A DNA stretch of 30,381 bases from Mycoplasma sp. CAG:472 (lineage in GTDB: Bacteria > Bacillota_I > Bacilli_A > RF39 > UBA660): assembly GCA_000437315.1 (NCBI GenBank), contig FR899381.1, positions 1-30,381 on the forward strand. The letters are read 5' to 3'. Below are positions 1 through 8,054 of this stretch, one piece after another. A model generated the notes under the pieces. It made no database searches. It was given only the letters and a program-made list of their open reading frames with translations, and had not been told where the DNA came from. Position 1 is the first letter of the stretch. Every line of letters starts with the position of its first letter. The position numbers were made by a program, and so were the translations under genes.

Positions 1-123
1 AAAACGCGCCGTCCAGATTATGATAGAAATCATTATATGGTTATTCCATGTTTTGAAATCTATTATAGCCGGATAGCGCTACACTATTCATTTAGGTAAC
101 GCGAACTTCCTTCACGTTCACCT
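1..123 (-). ncRNA. Candidate structured small RNA (unidentified)
   Basis: This stretch is visibly richer in GC than its surroundings and folds on the minus strand. A 5' hairpin pairs 115-123 with 94-101 (AGGTGAACG with CGTTACCT, one bulged G). A second long-range stem pairs 71-79 with 6-14 (GCGCTATCC with GGACGGCGC, 8 of 9 positions pairing) and encloses two small hairpins. Positions 1-4 give TTTT on the minus strand right after that stem, like an intrinsic terminator, although the window edge cuts it. A promoter-like sequence upstream would start transcription near 123, at the base of the first hairpin. I do not recognise tmRNA, RNase P, SRP, 6S or a known riboswitch. It could also be a leader of a gene beyond the edge. 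Confidence 0.35.
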
Positions 124-129
124 ATTTAT

Positions 130-159
130 AATATATCACTTATTCATATATTTATGCAA
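130..159 (-). promoter_or_regulatory. Possible promoter of the left-edge RNA
   Basis: On the minus strand TTGCAT (154-159) is followed after 18 bases by TATATT (130-135). The predicted start is near 123, exactly where the RNA hairpin begins. The match is moderate and the region is AT-rich, so chance is possible. Confidence 0.35.
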
Positions 160-161
160 GT

Positions 162-190
162 AAAAACCTGTTATATTTTAATAGCAGGTT
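162..190 (-). terminator. Intrinsic terminator after the 191-1273 gene
   Basis: AACCTGCTAT pairs with ATAACAGGTT across a 6-base loop (one G-U pair) and is followed by five U on the minus strand. It begins immediately after the TAA stop of the upstream gene and closes the kinase-alaS-murD operon. Confidence 0.8.
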
Positions 191-1273
191 TTAATTAAAT
201 GAACAAGTATATTTTAAACTATTACGATAGTAATTACTTACTTCACTATAAGTTGTTGGAAAAGAGCCTCCATATTCACTATCTAGTGTTTCTTTTGGTA
301 AATCTTTTAAAATAGTTATCTTTTTATTTTGATAATCTAAAATAGCATTACCTTCATTCTCATTAATTTTAATTGTTCCATTATTAATAGTTTCAATTAT
401 ATTAGAGTATTCAGTATCATTATATGTATATTCATACATTCTAACTGAATTATTCATATTTTCTTTATTTTTATTAAATAAGATTACATCTTTTAAACTA
501 TTATTTGGACTAACACATTTAAATTTCATTTTAGGTTCTTCGTTTACAACATAAACAAAAGCATAATACGTATTTTCATTATTTTCTTCATCAACTGCTT
601 TTATTTCAACTTTCTGAAGGCCTATATTATACATATCTTCTTTATATTTTTCTTTATCTTTGAAACTAAATGTTAAATTATCATCCGAAGAAATAAGTCT
701 TTCAATATTAAGTTGTTCTCCTTTAATTGTATAGTTAAAATATGTAGTAACATTAAGTCTTTTTGTAACTGTTGGAGTAACTGGTTCATCACTACCATCT
801 TTAGATTTTACAACAAAACTTTCTGAATATTTTGAACCATTACACATAACATAATATGTATAATTTCCTGGAACATTATTTTTAACTTCTGATGTATCAA
901 GTTTGCAATTAGATATATCTATTTTTGAAAAATCGCCATATTCACTTAAACTTTGAGGTACTTCATCACCTTCATTAATTTGCATTTTATTTAAATTAAA
1001 TGCTGGTGTAACATTAACATTATTTTCATTGTTTCTAGCAAGTCTTAAATAGTAATATACACCAAAGGCTACACCTCCCATTAAAGCTAAAACTAAAATA
1101 ATAAATAATAAGTTTTTAATAAAACTACCCTTTTTTTCTGGTTTTTTATCATTATTATTCTGTTTATTTTCATTTTTAGGTTCAATCTTTTTTTCAGGTA
1201 CAGGTACATCTAAAGTTTCAATAACATCAACCATAGTTGGATCAGTTCCAATTTCATTTTTCACATTAATCAC
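191..1273 (-). CDS. Single-pass membrane protein of unknown function
   Basis: I do not recognise this 360-residue protein. It has a hydrophilic, Lys/Glu/Asn/Pro-rich N-terminal segment (about 1-50), one membrane helix at about 54-76, and a large extracellular part. The orientation is inferred from the Lys-rich segment before the helix. The exterior carries beta-rich stretches and isolated cysteines (in ISNCKLD, VMCNG, FKCVS and near the C-terminus in YTCSFN) that could form disulfides; the stretch around VPGNYTYYV resembles bacterial Ig-like/DUF5011-type folds. It lies 31 bases downstream of murD in the same direction and is the last gene before a terminator, so a cell-envelope role is a reasonable inference. 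A GGGTG Shine-Dalgarno precedes the ATG. Confidence 0.65.
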   Translation of the reverse strand: MINVKNEIGTDPTMVDVIETLDVPVPEKKIEPKNENKQNNNDKKPEKKGSFIKNLLFIILVLALMGGVAFGVYYYLRLARNNENNVNVTPAFNLNKMQINEGDEVPQSLSEYGDFSKIDISNCKLDTSEVKNNVPGNYTYYVMCNGSKYSESFVVKSKDGSDEPVTPTVTKRLNVTTYFNYTIKGEQLNIERLISSDDNLTFSFKDKEKYKEDMYNIGLQKVEIKAVDEENNENTYYAFVYVVNEEPKMKFKCVSPNNSLKDVILFNKNKENMNNSVRMYEYTYNDTEYSNIIETINNGTIKINENEGNAILDYQNKKITILKDLPKETLDSEYGGSFPTTYSEVSNYYRNSLKYTCSFN

Positions 1274-1304
1274 CCTTTATTCTTATATTTAAATTATATA
1301 ATTT

Positions 1305-2621
1305 TTACATACTTTTTGCAATATTTTTAAATTCTTCTCCACGAGTTTCAAATTTATCATATTGATCCCAACTTGCACTTGCTGGAGATAATAAAACTAC
1401 ACCCTTTTTAATATTATCATTTTTAATTTTATTCATTGCTTCATTTAAAGTATAGCATTTTTCGCATAAAATATTCATGCTTTGAGCATATTCATATACT
1501 TTTTCAGTAGTTTGCCCGATTGCATAAATCTTTTTAACATTTTTAATTGCATTATCAAGTTCATGAAAATCTTGACATCTTTCCATACCTCCCAAAATAA
1601 GATATGTATCTTCCTCAAAAGCATTTAAGGCCGTTATTGTACTTGTCGGATTTGTAGCTTTAGAGTCATTATAATATTTAACTCCTCCCTTTTCACAAAT
1701 AAATTCAATTCTATGTTCTACACCTTTAAATGTACTAAAGAACTTTTTAATTATTTCTTTATCAATACCAAACTCTTTGATAACAAGTAAACAGGCCATA
1801 ATATTTTCATAGTTATGTTTTCCTTTTACTAAAATATCTTTTGTATCAATAATTTTTTCATTTTCAATATAAATAGCATTATCCTTTACATAAGCATCTT
1901 TGCCATTAAAATATTCTTTTGTACTATTTATATCACTAGTAAGCACCATACTATCTTCATTACCAGCATTAATAATAGCAATATCATCTTTAGTATGATG
2001 ATTAAATATATTATGTTTTACCTTTTTATAATTTTCATAAGTTCCATGATAATCTAAATGTGTTTGACATAAATTTGTAAGAACACTTATATTAGTTTTA
2101 AAATCGTTAAAATTTATAAGTTGATGGTCAGATATCTCTAAAAGAAGTATATCGCCTTCATGAATAAGAGGAATAACCTCACTTAAAGGATAACCAATAT
2201 TTCCTCCGAGAACTACGGGTCTTTTCATTAGTTTTAATAATTCATAAATCATTGTTGTTGTTGTAGTTTTTCCATTTGAACCAGTTACACCAATTATAGT
2301 AATATTTTTAGGAAGAAAATGATATGCTACTTCCATTTCATTATAAATTGGTATATTTTTAGAACTTGCATAAGTTAAAAGAGGATGAGTTGGCATAACT
2401 CCTGGATTTTTAATAACCATATCAAATGAGTCGTTAAATATTTCCAAAGGGTTATCACTTTTAATAAACTTTACTCCTAAACTTTCTAGTTCTTTAACTT
2501 TTTCTTCATCCTGATCATTTTTATCTGTTATAACAATTTCATTATTTTTATAAAGAAGTTTTGCTACATTATAACCACTTCTTGCCATTCCTAAAATAAA
2601 TATTTTTTTATTTTCAAACAT
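1305..2621 (-). CDS. murD: UDP-N-acetylmuramoylalanine--D-glutamate ligase (MurD)
   Basis: MurD adds D-glutamate to UDP-MurNAc-L-Ala in the cytoplasm, using ATP, in peptidoglycan precursor synthesis. The 438-residue length is typical. An N-terminal Rossmann-like UDP-binding domain (ILGMARSGYNVA near 9-20) precedes the ATP-binding P-loop GVTGSNGKTT at about 111-120. The central TNLCQTHLDYHGTYENY region and the NDSKATNP motif are Mur ligase signatures, and the C-terminal domain is complete. The usual LELSSFQL motif reads LEISDHQL here. The gene lies two bases after the alaS stop, so it is co-transcribed with alaS, and it sits apart from the murG-murB-divIB set. Confidence 0.95.
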   Translation of the reverse strand: MFENKKIFILGMARSGYNVAKLLYKNNEIVITDKNDQDEEKVKELESLGVKFIKSDNPLEIFNDSFDMVIKNPGVMPTHPLLTYASSKNIPIYNEMEVAYHFLPKNITIIGVTGSNGKTTTTTMIYELLKLMKRPVVLGGNIGYPLSEVIPLIHEGDILLLEISDHQLINFNDFKTNISVLTNLCQTHLDYHGTYENYKKVKHNIFNHHTKDDIAIINAGNEDSMVLTSDINSTKEYFNGKDAYVKDNAIYIENEKIIDTKDILVKGKHNYENIMACLLVIKEFGIDKEIIKKFFSTFKGVEHRIEFICEKGGVKYYNDSKATNPTSTITALNAFEEDTYLILGGMERCQDFHELDNAIKNVKKIYAIGQTTEKVYEYAQSMNILCEKCYTLNEAMNKIKNDNIKKGVVLLSPASASWDQYDKFETRGEEFKNIAKSM

Positions 2622-2623
2622 AA

Positions 2624-4384
2624 TTATTTCTCACTTTCAAGTATTGCTTTAATTCTACGAACACCTGCTGAGGAAGATTCCTCTTTTACGATTTTAAAAT
2701 TTCCAAGTTCACTTGTATTTTTTACATGTGGTCCCATACATATTTCCTTAGAAACATCACCAATAAAATATACAGTTACAATATCAGGATATTTTTCAAT
2801 AAACATATGCTCTGCCCCAATTTCCACAGCTTTTTCTTTAGGCATTTCCTCAACTGTAACAGGAAGACTTTCTTTAATCCATTTATTTACTAAATCTTCA
2901 GTATTTTTAATTTCTTCAGTAGTTAATTTATGATCACAACTAAAGTCAAAACGCATTCTTTCATCAGTAATATTACTTCCTTTTTGATGAACATCACCAT
3001 TTACTGTTATTTTTAAAGCAGCATTAAGAAGATGAGTTGCAGTATGATATTTAGTTTCTGTTTCAGAATCACCTGCAAGACCTCCTTTAAATTGTCCTGC
3101 TGAGGCAGTTCTTGATAAATTTTGATGTTCTTTAAATTTTTCGTTAAAGCCTTTTTCATCAACTGTTACATTATTTTCATTTGCAAGTTCAATAGTAAGT
3201 TCTATTGGAAAACCATATGTATCATATAAATGAAATGCAGTAATTCCATCAATATTATTACTTTTAGAAATAACTTTATTAAATTCTTTTAAACCTTTTT
3301 CAAGTGTTCTATTAAATTTTTCTTTTTCATTTTTTAATACTTCATAAACAGTATTTTCATTTTCAGTAAGTTCTTTATAATATCTAGCATATTTAGATAT
3401 TATTAAGGAAGCAATTTTTCTTTCCCAATCACTATTTATATCAATACCTAATTTTTTAGCATGACGAATAGTTCTACGAATAAGTCTACGTAAAATGTAT
3501 CCTTGGCCTACATTCGAGGGTTTAATACCTGCATTATCCGCAGCAATAAATACAGAAGTACGAATATGGTCTGCAATAATTCTTATAGATTTTGCATTTT
3601 CTTCATAACTTTTTCCTGATATTTCACAAATTAAATCAATTACATCTTTCCATACAGATGATAAATAATTATCATTTACGCCTTCGAGTACGGCAGTAAC
3701 CCTTTCAAGTCCCATTCCAGTATCAACATTTTTCTTAGGAAGACTTTCAACGCTGCCATCACCTTTTTTATTAAATTCCATAAAGACATCATTCCAAATT
3801 TCAACCCATCTTTCATCCTCAGGATCAAACTTTTCTGGAATTTCATCATTACTTCTGAAATAAAACATTTCAGTATCAGGTCCACAAGGTCCAGTTTCGC
3901 CAGCAATCCAAAAATTATCTTCAGTAGTTTTAGCTATTCTTTTTTCAGGAATACCTAAACTAAGCCATAAAGCATAACTTACTTTGTCAAAAGGGATTGT
4001 ATCATTTCCCGTGAAAACAGTTACAGCAAGGCGCTCTACTGGAATATTTAAAACTTGTGTTAAAAATTCAAAACTCCAAGTAATTGCCTCTTTTTTAAAG
4101 TAATCACCTAAAGACCAGTTACCTAACATTTCAAAAAATGTATGATGATATGTATCACCAATAGCATCTAAATCATTAGTACGAATACATTTTTGAGCAT
4201 CACAAAGTCTTGTTCCATAAGGATGCTCTTTTCCCATTAAATATGGAATAAGTGGTTGCATACCTGCTGTATTAAATAAAACACTTGGATCATTTTCAGG
4301 CACTACAGGTGCTGATGGAATCTCTTTATGTCCCTTTGATACAAAAAAATCAATATATAAATCTTTTAAATTAACATTTTTCAT
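2624..4384 (-). CDS. alaS: Alanyl-tRNA synthetase, compact form lacking the C-Ala domain
   Basis: This enzyme charges tRNA-Ala with alanine. The N-terminal class II catalytic core (about 1-245) shows FNTAGMQPLIPYL, GDTYHHTFFEMLGNWSLGDYF and GMGLERV. The tRNA-recognition helical region (about 250-435) has GQGYILRRLIRR. The editing domain (about 440-585) carries the metal-binding pairs H447/H451 (HTATH) and C549/H553 (CMGPH, where most AlaRS have CGGTH; the form recalls ThrRS CRGPH). It ends at SSSAGVRRIKAILE, just after the editing domain, so the C-Ala/oligomerisation domain of the usual roughly 870-residue enzyme is absent. The downstream reading frame belongs to murD, so the short form looks natural and not a frameshift. 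The stop of the upstream kinase gene overlaps its start by one base. Confidence 0.93.
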   Translation of the reverse strand: MKNVNLKDLYIDFFVSKGHKEIPSAPVVPENDPSVLFNTAGMQPLIPYLMGKEHPYGTRLCDAQKCIRTNDLDAIGDTYHHTFFEMLGNWSLGDYFKKEAITWSFEFLTQVLNIPVERLAVTVFTGNDTIPFDKVSYALWLSLGIPEKRIAKTTEDNFWIAGETGPCGPDTEMFYFRSNDEIPEKFDPEDERWVEIWNDVFMEFNKKGDGSVESLPKKNVDTGMGLERVTAVLEGVNDNYLSSVWKDVIDLICEISGKSYEENAKSIRIIADHIRTSVFIAADNAGIKPSNVGQGYILRRLIRRTIRHAKKLGIDINSDWERKIASLIISKYARYYKELTENENTVYEVLKNEKEKFNRTLEKGLKEFNKVISKSNNIDGITAFHLYDTYGFPIELTIELANENNVTVDEKGFNEKFKEHQNLSRTASAGQFKGGLAGDSETETKYHTATHLLNAALKITVNGDVHQKGSNITDERMRFDFSCDHKLTTEEIKNTEDLVNKWIKESLPVTVEEMPKEKAVEIGAEHMFIEKYPDIVTVYFIGDVSKEICMGPHVKNTSELGNFKIVKEESSSAGVRRIKAILESEK

Positions 4385-4908
4385 TATTTCACCTTATCTA
4401 AAATTGCAAAAACCTTTTCTTTTAACTTATCTAGTTCATCATTAGCAATTGTATAATCAAAATCAGTATAATTCTCTAAAGCATTTTCAGTAATATGTGA
4501 TTGCTGCTCAATTGTAAGTTTACTAGAACCAAATTGATTTACAACATAAATTGAATATACATTATCAAATGATGATTTTATTTTATCTATTTCATTTGGC
4601 ATTCTTACATCACTTATAACTAAATTTTCAACATATTTTTGATAAATTGTTATATCTTTAATCATATTTGATACAAGAAAATCTTCATCAAGTTCTCTCA
4701 TTACATCTCCAAGATGTTGCATAAAATCTCTTGGTTTATTTGCATCAGTACCATCCCAATCAGTTAATTCTAACGCAAAGTTTTTAATATATTTACTATA
4801 ACTTGTTATAGCACACTCTTCAACTTTATAAATATAGTATTCCTTTATTAATTTTGCTACTACATTTTTTCCACTTCCTGCTTTTCCAGCAATTAAAAAT
4901 ATTCTCAT
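4384..4908 (-). CDS. P-loop deoxynucleoside monophosphate kinase-like protein
   Basis: The 174-residue protein begins with a Walker A motif (GKAGSGKN, about 8-15). It has an ISDVRMPNEID segment typical of the phage T4 gene 1-type dNMP kinase/adenylate-kinase-like group, where the DVR arginine contacts the substrate phosphate. The likely role is phosphorylation of a nucleotide or related small molecule; the substrate cannot be read from the sequence, and a dephospho-CoA kinase-like label is possible but less supported. GGAGG precedes the ATG at good spacing. It is the first gene of the operon with alaS and murD. Confidence 0.7.
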   Translation of the reverse strand: MRIFLIAGKAGSGKNVVAKLIKEYYIYKVEECAITSYSKYIKNFALELTDWDGTDANKPRDFMQHLGDVMRELDEDFLVSNMIKDITIYQKYVENLVISDVRMPNEIDKIKSSFDNVYSIYVVNQFGSSKLTIEQQSHITENALENYTDFDYTIANDELDKLKEKVFAILDKVK

Positions 4909-4932
4909 AATTTCCTCCGATTAATCAAATAT

Positions 4933-4961
4933 ATAATACCAATTTTTACGTTTATTTTCAA
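4933..4961 (-). promoter_or_regulatory. Promoter of the kinase-alaS-murD operon
   Basis: On the minus strand TTGAAA (4956-4961), a 17-base spacer and TATTAT (4933-4938), with TGG just before the -10 (extended -10). It lies 25 bases upstream of the kinase start and downstream of the divIB terminator. Confidence 0.65.
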
Positions 4962-4982
4962 TTATTTATGAAAAATTATTAT

Positions 4983-5009
4983 AAAAAACTTATGCTACTT
5001 ATGCATAAG
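4983..5009 (-). terminator. Intrinsic terminator of murG-murB-divIB
   Basis: CTTATGC pairs perfectly with GCATAAG over a 7-base loop and is followed by six U on the minus strand, about 24 bases after the divIB stop. It separates the murG operon from the downstream kinase operon. Confidence 0.85.
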
Positions 5010-5032
5010 AATTATTTAAATATTATTATAAA

Positions 5033-5746
5033 TTAATTTTCACTTTTTTCTTCACTATATTTTTTGAATACATAGTTTTTACTAGAGCTATCTAAATATA
5101 ATGTCCCTTTATCCTGTAAAGCAGCATAAATTTCTTGATATTTATTTAGTTTTTCAATATTAACAAGATTTACATAAATGGTATTTCCATCAATCATTCT
5201 AAGTAAAAATCTTTCTTCGTCGACTACTTTATCATTATATTTTTCAACTGAATACTCTATCTCAGAAATCATTTTATAATTACTATCATCTATTTTAGCA
5301 AGAGATTTTATTAAAGTTTTATAAATATTACTTGGTACATAATTAACTAAAACTGGAAATCCTACATAATCACCTGTATCTTCCATCTCTTTTCCATTAG
5401 AAAGTACTAACTTTTTAGTTAATATATTATAAAAAAGTATTTTACTTTCTTTAATATCTATATTAATAGTTCCCTTTAGATTTCTTGAAATATTTACACT
5501 TTCTACCAAAGGGTTTTTAAGTAAATTATTTTTTATTTTATTTGTACTTAATTTAAATATTGAATTATTATAATCAATCTTACTTTCACTTATAATCTGA
5601 CTATCTGTAAGAAGAATATTTCCTTTTATATTAATACTTTTAACTGGTAATGTTATAAAATAATATAAAAGCATTCCAAGTAAATATATTGTTAAAAGCA
5701 TAAAAATAACACCAGATAATCTTATTTTCTTTTTAGTCTTTTTCAT
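5033..5746 (-). CDS. divIB: Cell division protein DivIB/FtsQ
   Basis: DivIB/FtsQ is a bitopic divisome protein that connects FtsL/DivIC and septal peptidoglycan synthesis. This 237-residue copy has a short basic cytoplasmic tail (KKTKKKIR), one membrane helix (about 12-32) and a POTRA domain starting at VKSINIKGN and running to about residue 105, with the typical NPLVESVNISR-type strand. The remaining beta domain follows. The start overlaps the murB stop as ATGA, indicating translational coupling, and the order murG-murB-divIB is common in Bacillota. Confidence 0.88.
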   Translation of the reverse strand: MKKTKKKIRLSGVIFMLLTIYLLGMLLYYFITLPVKSINIKGNILLTDSQIISESKIDYNNSIFKLSTNKIKNNLLKNPLVESVNISRNLKGTINIDIKESKILFYNILTKKLVLSNGKEMEDTGDYVGFPVLVNYVPSNIYKTLIKSLAKIDDSNYKMISEIEYSVEKYNDKVVDEERFLLRMIDGNTIYVNLVNIEKLNKYQEIYAALQDKGTLYLDSSSKNYVFKKYSEEKSEN

Positions 5747-6618
5747 AAATTACTCCATGAAATAATTTTAGGTTCAACCTCTAAACTGATTTTATAGTGT
5801 TCAAAAACCTTTAATTTTATATAATTAATAAGATTAAGTATATCTAAATATGTTGCATTACCCTTATTTACGATAAAATTAGCGTGTTTTTCACTTACAT
5901 AAGCATCATTGATATGATAACCTTTTAACCCTAAATCATCTATTAATTTACCTGCAGAAAAGCCCTCGGGATTTTTAAATATACTACCAACATTTTTAGT
6001 ATCTAATGGTTGAGAGGCCATTCTTTTATCATTATTTTCCTTAATTAATTTTAATGTTTCTAAGGGATCTCCTTTTTCAAGTTTAAATGTTACAGATAAA
6101 ATAATATTACCTTTTAAAGAGGTATATCTATAGCCATAATCTATTTCACCTTTTGAAATATTTATTATATTACCCTCATTAGTTAAAACCTTAACACTTT
6201 GAACATATTCCATTAAACTATGATTATAACATCCTGCATTACCCATTACTGAAGCACCTACTTCACCAGGGATAAGTGAAGCAAAATATAAAGAAACAAG
6301 TCCATGCTGAAGAGCAATATTATTTAAAAATCCCAGTTTTACTCCACATGAAGCTGTAACTAAATCATCATTTACTTCAATCTTATTTAGTTTATTTACT
6401 CTTATTATTACACCATCAAAATAACTATCATCTAAAATAACATTAGAGCCATTACCTAAAATAAAATATTTAATTTTATTATCTTTTAAATATTTGATTA
6501 ATGAAACTAAATTATTTTCACTAGTTACTTCGATTAAGTATTTGGTTATTCCTCCAACACCTAAAGTTGTATATCTTTTTAAATCAACATTTTCATAAAC
6601 TATACCATATTCATTCAT
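5743..6618 (-). CDS. murB: UDP-N-acetylenolpyruvoylglucosamine reductase (MurB)
   Basis: MurB is the FAD/NADPH enzyme that reduces UDP-GlcNAc-enolpyruvate to UDP-MurNAc. The FAD-binding part shows TTLGVGG (about 17-23) and LGNGSNVILDD (about 54-64). The catalytic set is visible: R164 in YGYRYTS, S212 in GSIFKNP, and a glutamate in the C-terminal LEVEPK. Its length (291 residues) fits the shorter Gram-positive type IIb. Both ends overlap their neighbours by four bases (ATGA), with murG upstream and divIB downstream. Confidence 0.95.
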   Translation of the reverse strand: MNEYGIVYENVDLKRYTTLGVGGITKYLIEVTSENNLVSLIKYLKDNKIKYFILGNGSNVILDDSYFDGVIIRVNKLNKIEVNDDLVTASCGVKLGFLNNIALQHGLVSLYFASLIPGEVGASVMGNAGCYNHSLMEYVQSVKVLTNEGNIINISKGEIDYGYRYTSLKGNIILSVTFKLEKGDPLETLKLIKENNDKRMASQPLDTKNVGSIFKNPEGFSAGKLIDDLGLKGYHINDAYVSEKHANFIVNKGNATYLDILNLINYIKLKVFEHYKISLEVEPKIISWSNL

Positions 6619-7691
6619 TTTAAAATCCTTTTTATTTCATCATAAATAATTTTAGATGATTTAACTTTATTTAATTTATTTAGATTTTCTTTCATAGTTT
6701 TATATTCATCATTATTACTTAATAAATTATTAATATCTTTATATAACTTATCAACATTTAAATTCTTTTCTTCATACATTTTAGCAAGTCCTCTTTCAGT
6801 TAAATCTAATGCATTATAGTATTGATGATTTCCCGCAACATATGGCGAAGGAATAATTATCGAAGGTAAATTTGCTTGCATTATTTCCGCTAAAGTGGAA
6901 GCTCCTGCCCTAGTTATAATTAAATCAACATCATAAAATAATGATGACATATTTTCTAAAAAAGGTAATATTTTAATATTTTTGGAAAAACTTTTATTAT
7001 TTATAAATTCATCATAGTAACTTTTACCTGTTATATATAAAACTTCATAATTATCTTCTTCATTTATTTTAGAAAGTAGTGATATAAAAAAGTTATTTAA
7101 AGTTTCACTTCCTAAAGAACCTGATACTATCAAAAGTAATTTTTTATTTTTATGAAATCCTAAATCAATTTTTGATAAACTATTAATTTTTAAATCAACT
7201 GGATTTCCAGTACATATACATTTTTTTGCCTTAGTAAAATATTTATTACTATTTTCATAAGAAGTGCATACTAAATCACAATTTTTAGATAAGACTTTAT
7301 TTGTTTTACCAGGAATACTATTTTGCTCTAAAATAACTGTTGGAATATTCTTTTTCTTAGCACTATAAATAACGGGCATTGTAACATAACCACCTGCTCC
7401 AATAACAACATCTGGTTTAAAATCATCCATAATTTTGTTGCACTTTTTTATAGCTTTTTTAATTAAAAATATGTTTTTAAAATCACGAGCTATTTGAGTT
7501 TTACTAAAACCATAAATTTCTAGTGATTCATATTTTATACCAAGTTTTGGAACAATATCTTTTTCCATACGGTTATGAGTACCAATATATAAAACATTTA
7601 AATTTTTTTCTTGTTTTTTAAATTCATTTATTAACGCTAAGGCAGGATTAATATGACCACCTGTACCACCAGCACTTACTATTATATTCAA
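6615..7691 (-). CDS. murG: UDP-GlcNAc:lipid I GlcNAc transferase (MurG)
   Basis: MurG converts lipid I to lipid II at the cytoplasmic membrane face. The N-terminal glycine loop GGTGGH (8-13), the second loop around GAGGYVTMP and the donor-site segment TRAGASTLAEI are all present, and 358 residues is the normal size. The start codon is TTG at 7689-7691, preceded by AGGTGAT at suitable spacing. It is the first gene of an operon with murB and divIB, read from its own promoter in a divergent intergenic region. Confidence 0.95.
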   Translation of the reverse strand: MNIIVSAGGTGGHINPALALINEFKKQEKNLNVLYIGTHNRMEKDIVPKLGIKYESLEIYGFSKTQIARDFKNIFLIKKAIKKCNKIMDDFKPDVVIGAGGYVTMPVIYSAKKKNIPTVILEQNSIPGKTNKVLSKNCDLVCTSYENSNKYFTKAKKCICTGNPVDLKINSLSKIDLGFHKNKKLLLIVSGSLGSETLNNFFISLLSKINEEDNYEVLYITGKSYYDEFINNKSFSKNIKILPFLENMSSLFYDVDLIITRAGASTLAEIMQANLPSIIIPSPYVAGNHQYYNALDLTERGLAKMYEEKNLNVDKLYKDINNLLSNNDEYKTMKENLNKLNKVKSSKIIYDEIKRILK

Positions 7692-7711
7692 TTTATATCA
7701 CCTACAATAAT

Positions 7712-7740
7712 ATTATACAAAAATATGTGTATTTTTACAA
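7712..7740 (-). promoter_or_regulatory. Promoter of murG-murB-divIB
   Basis: On the minus strand TTGTAA (7735-7740), 17 bases, TATAAT (7712-7717), ending about 20 bases before the TTG start. Its -35 lies only six bases from the -35 of a divergent plus-strand promoter, so the two probably compete for or share polymerase and regulator access. Confidence 0.7.
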
Positions 7741-7746
7741 ATCACT

Positions 7747-7775
7747 TTGACATTTAAATTTAATTATGTTATATT
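7747..7775 (+). promoter_or_regulatory. Near-consensus SigA promoter of a candidate small RNA
   Basis: Perfect TTGACA (7747-7752), 17-base spacer, TATATT (7770-7775) with the extended TGT immediately before the -10. It is among the strongest promoters in the window, yet no plus-strand gene starts for another 280 bases. The predicted start is near 7782. Confidence 0.75.
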
Positions 7776-7781
7776 TTTAAA

Positions 7782-7853
7782 TGTAAAAGGCAGATTGGCT
7801 GTAATGTAGTAAGATATATTTTATATATCCCTATCGTAGTCATTCTGCTTTTT
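7782..7853 (+). ncRNA. Candidate ~70-nt hairpin RNA with terminator-like end
   Basis: The segment downstream of the strong promoter forms a long imperfect hairpin. GCAGATTGGCT (790-800) pairs with AGTCATTCTGC (838-848) with one mismatch and one G-U, and an inner stem pairs GATATAT (813-819) with ATATATC (823-829) over a TTT loop. Five U follow at 849-853. Promoter, hairpin and U-tract together suggest a complete short transcript. I do not recognise a known family. It could also be a promoter-proximal attenuator for the distant spoIIIAH-like gene, or a terminator for something not visible. The rest of the intergenic region (7854-8054) is plain AT-rich sequence with no convincing gene. Confidence 0.5.
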
Positions 7854-8054
7854 CATATTTCATAAGTCTTTGAACTCTATATTGAAGTTCACCATTTTGC
7901 ATACAACGAACATCAATTAAAATCTTATATTTACAATTATTTTACATATAATTTATTGTAAAGCAATTTACAATTTATAAAAATTTAAAATATTTTCAAA
8001 ATAAGAATATTTTTTTATTATAAAAATATAATTTACTATCGAAGGAGGATAGTC

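Noticed and set aside
3676..3906. Overlapping open frame inside alaS
   Set aside because: Out-of-frame shadow of a well-supported aminoacyl-tRNA synthetase; no ribosome site of its own.
7840..7941. Minus-strand frame of about 33 codons ending MKYEKAE, with an internal ATG at 7902
   Set aside because: No ribosome site, no homology I recognise, and the 3' end is the arm of a hairpin that is better explained as RNA structure. Kept only as a weak possibility of a decayed gene.
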